DNA from: an uncultured Bacteroidales bacterium
GTDB lineage: Bacteria > Bacteroidota > Bacteroidia > Bacteroidales > Paludibacteraceae
Direction of reading: 5' to 3'
DNA: 50,016 bases
NCBI GenBank assembly: GCA_946403215.1
Contig: CAMIZG010000008.1
Span: forward strand, 1-50,016
Shown: positions 49,246 through 50,016 of the stretch, piece by piece
Layout of the letters: every line of letters starts with the position of its first letter
Numbering within the stretch: the first letter of the stretch is position 1
Notes under the pieces: model-generated
The model's database searches: none
Seen by the model: only the letters and a program-made list of their open reading frames with translations
What the model was told of the DNA's origin: nothing
Position numbers and translations under genes: made by a program

Positions 49246-50016
49246 TTACTTGATAGTAATTATCAGGTCACTCGTTGCCTCATCGTTCTGCGAATCGTAT
49301 CCCTTGACAGAAAGGTTTCGCACACCTTTCGCCCGCAAATAAGTAGCGATCACCGTAGCACGTATCGAAGCCTGCTTGCCGCTCATGTAGAGTAGCTCCA
49401 CCATCGTCCAAAGACGATTATTGCGCAAGCTACCTGCTATTCTATCCAACACCTGCATGGCGTCGTCAGTAAGTTGGTCGTTGCCATCAAACTTGATCGA
49501 GTTGATGAGCACCGTACCTTTCCCCTGCTCTTCCAGTACAGCCAGAGCGCCCTCGATATCAGCAGACTGCGGCAATTGCTCTTGGTCAGTGGACTTGACA
49601 GCGATTGCGCCACCGTTAGCACGAGCCTCCTCAATCATTTCTGGCGTAATGTTTACATTAATGTACACGGCATTCTTAGGAGTCTTGACACGCTTGCGCG
49701 GTTGACGCGGTGTGCGGATAGGAAGATCGTTTTCGTCAAGCATAGGATTACGATCCTTTGCACGCTTATCAAAATAATAGCGTACACCAGCGCTAAGCAT
49801 GCCAGCATGAATCCATGGTGAGGAATAGATGGTGTTATCAGTTTTTCTGTTTCCTCGTCCGTAGCCGTGATATTCGCCTTCAATCATCAGTCCCCAATGT
49901 GGACGGACCATAAACTCGAACTGAAGTGCTGTGCGAACGACGCCGTATGGACTCCAGAACGGCTTATCTGAAGACGGATCACCGATAATCTGATTGTTCT
50001 GCCATAGAGCAGAAAC
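49246..50016 (-). CDS. OmpA-like outer-membrane protein, 5' end outside window
   Basis: Frame open to the right edge (257 residues seen). N-terminal part is beta-barrel strand-like (FWSPYGVVRTALQFEFMVRPHWGLMIEGEYHGYGRG, IHAGMLSAGVRYYF). After a basic linker (RTPRQPRKRVKTPK) the C-terminal domain VLINSIKFDGNDQLTDDAMQVLDRIAGSL ... RATVIATYLRAKGVRNLSVKGY follows the OmpA peptidoglycan-binding fold, though the usual acid and Arg that bind diaminopimelate (as in TD..G....N..LS..RA) are only partly kept. Probably anchors the outer membrane. The first seen ATG (49911) is internal. Confidence 0.75.
   Translation of the reverse strand, partial: VSALWQNNQIIGDPSSDKPFWSPYGVVRTALQFEFMVRPHWGLMIEGEYHGYGRGNRKTDNTIYSSPWIHAGMLSAGVRYYFDKRAKDRNPMLDENDLPIRTPRQPRKRVKTPKNAVYINVNITPEMIEEARANGGAIAVKSTDQEQLPQSADIEGALAVLEEQGKGTVLINSIKFDGNDQLTDDAMQVLDRIAGSLRNNRLWTMVELLYMSGKQASIRATVIATYLRAKGVRNLSVKGYDSQNDEATSDLIITIK

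Overview
The window looks like a chromosomal piece of a Bacteroidales-type Bacteroidota genome. The evidence is repeated promoter -7 boxes of the form TAnnTTTG about 15-40 bases upstream of genes, weak Shine-Dalgarno sequences, a TonB-dependent receptor paired with a calycin-like lipoprotein, and protein sequences typical of the phylum (IF-2, NusA, YfhO, DUF456, FabI, tyrosine ammonia-lyase). No phage, transposon, CRISPR array or rRNA was found. One tRNA-Met(CAT) lies near the right end.

Layout. (1) 1-2676, minus strand: calycin-like lipoprotein and TonB receptor. Next to them is an unusual OmpR-type winged-helix protein without a receiver domain. (2) 2735-13147, minus strand: housekeeping genes in the order mnmA, M23 peptidase, rimP, nusA, infB, ribF, a small lipoprotein, a maltose-O-acetyltransferase-like enzyme, DUF456, bcp and the winged-helix regulator. 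(3) 13290-18458, plus strand: an AspT/YidE-type transporter, a YfhO membrane protein and a GT10 fucosyltransferase. (4) 18445-27126, minus strand: a tightly packed surface-glycan operon. It contains a NeuA-like cytidylyltransferase, a DRE-TIM aldolase, an acetolactate-synthase-like TPP enzyme that is split by a frame change, a GT-B transferase with HP and SS motifs, a hexapeptide acyltransferase, an epimerase and two glycosyltransferases. (5) 27446-28708, plus strand: a U32 family protein. (6) 28820-47788, plus strand: one promoter, about 20 genes and a strong terminator forming an aryl-polyene/flexirubin-type biosynthetic operon. (7) 47788-50016, minus strand: tRNA-Met, then sugar transferase, GNAT and OmpA-like genes.

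How region 6 would work (inference from families): tyrosine ammonia-lyase makes p-coumarate and the PaaK-like ligase activates it. Two ACPs, three ketosynthases plus a ketosynthase-like partner, a FabG-type reductase and two hot-dog dehydratases extend it into a conjugated polyene. A methyltransferase decorates the ring. Acyltransferases and a glycosyltransferase attach the chain to a lipid or glycan carrier, and LolA-like, SMR-like and MMPL proteins move it to the outer membrane. The compound family is known. The parts that look less familiar are a single protein joining GT2, LPLAT acyltransferase and FAD oxidoreductase, and a ketosynthase with an extra C-terminal ketosynthase-like domain.

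The strongest unexplained signals are: the CMP-activation module in region 4, which may make a CMP-linked keto acid; many short quasi-periodic repeat patches (units about 7-15 bp) at gene junctions and in frame inside genes; and 8-bp direct repeats spaced 11 bp apart between the receiver-less regulator and the TonB receptor promoter.
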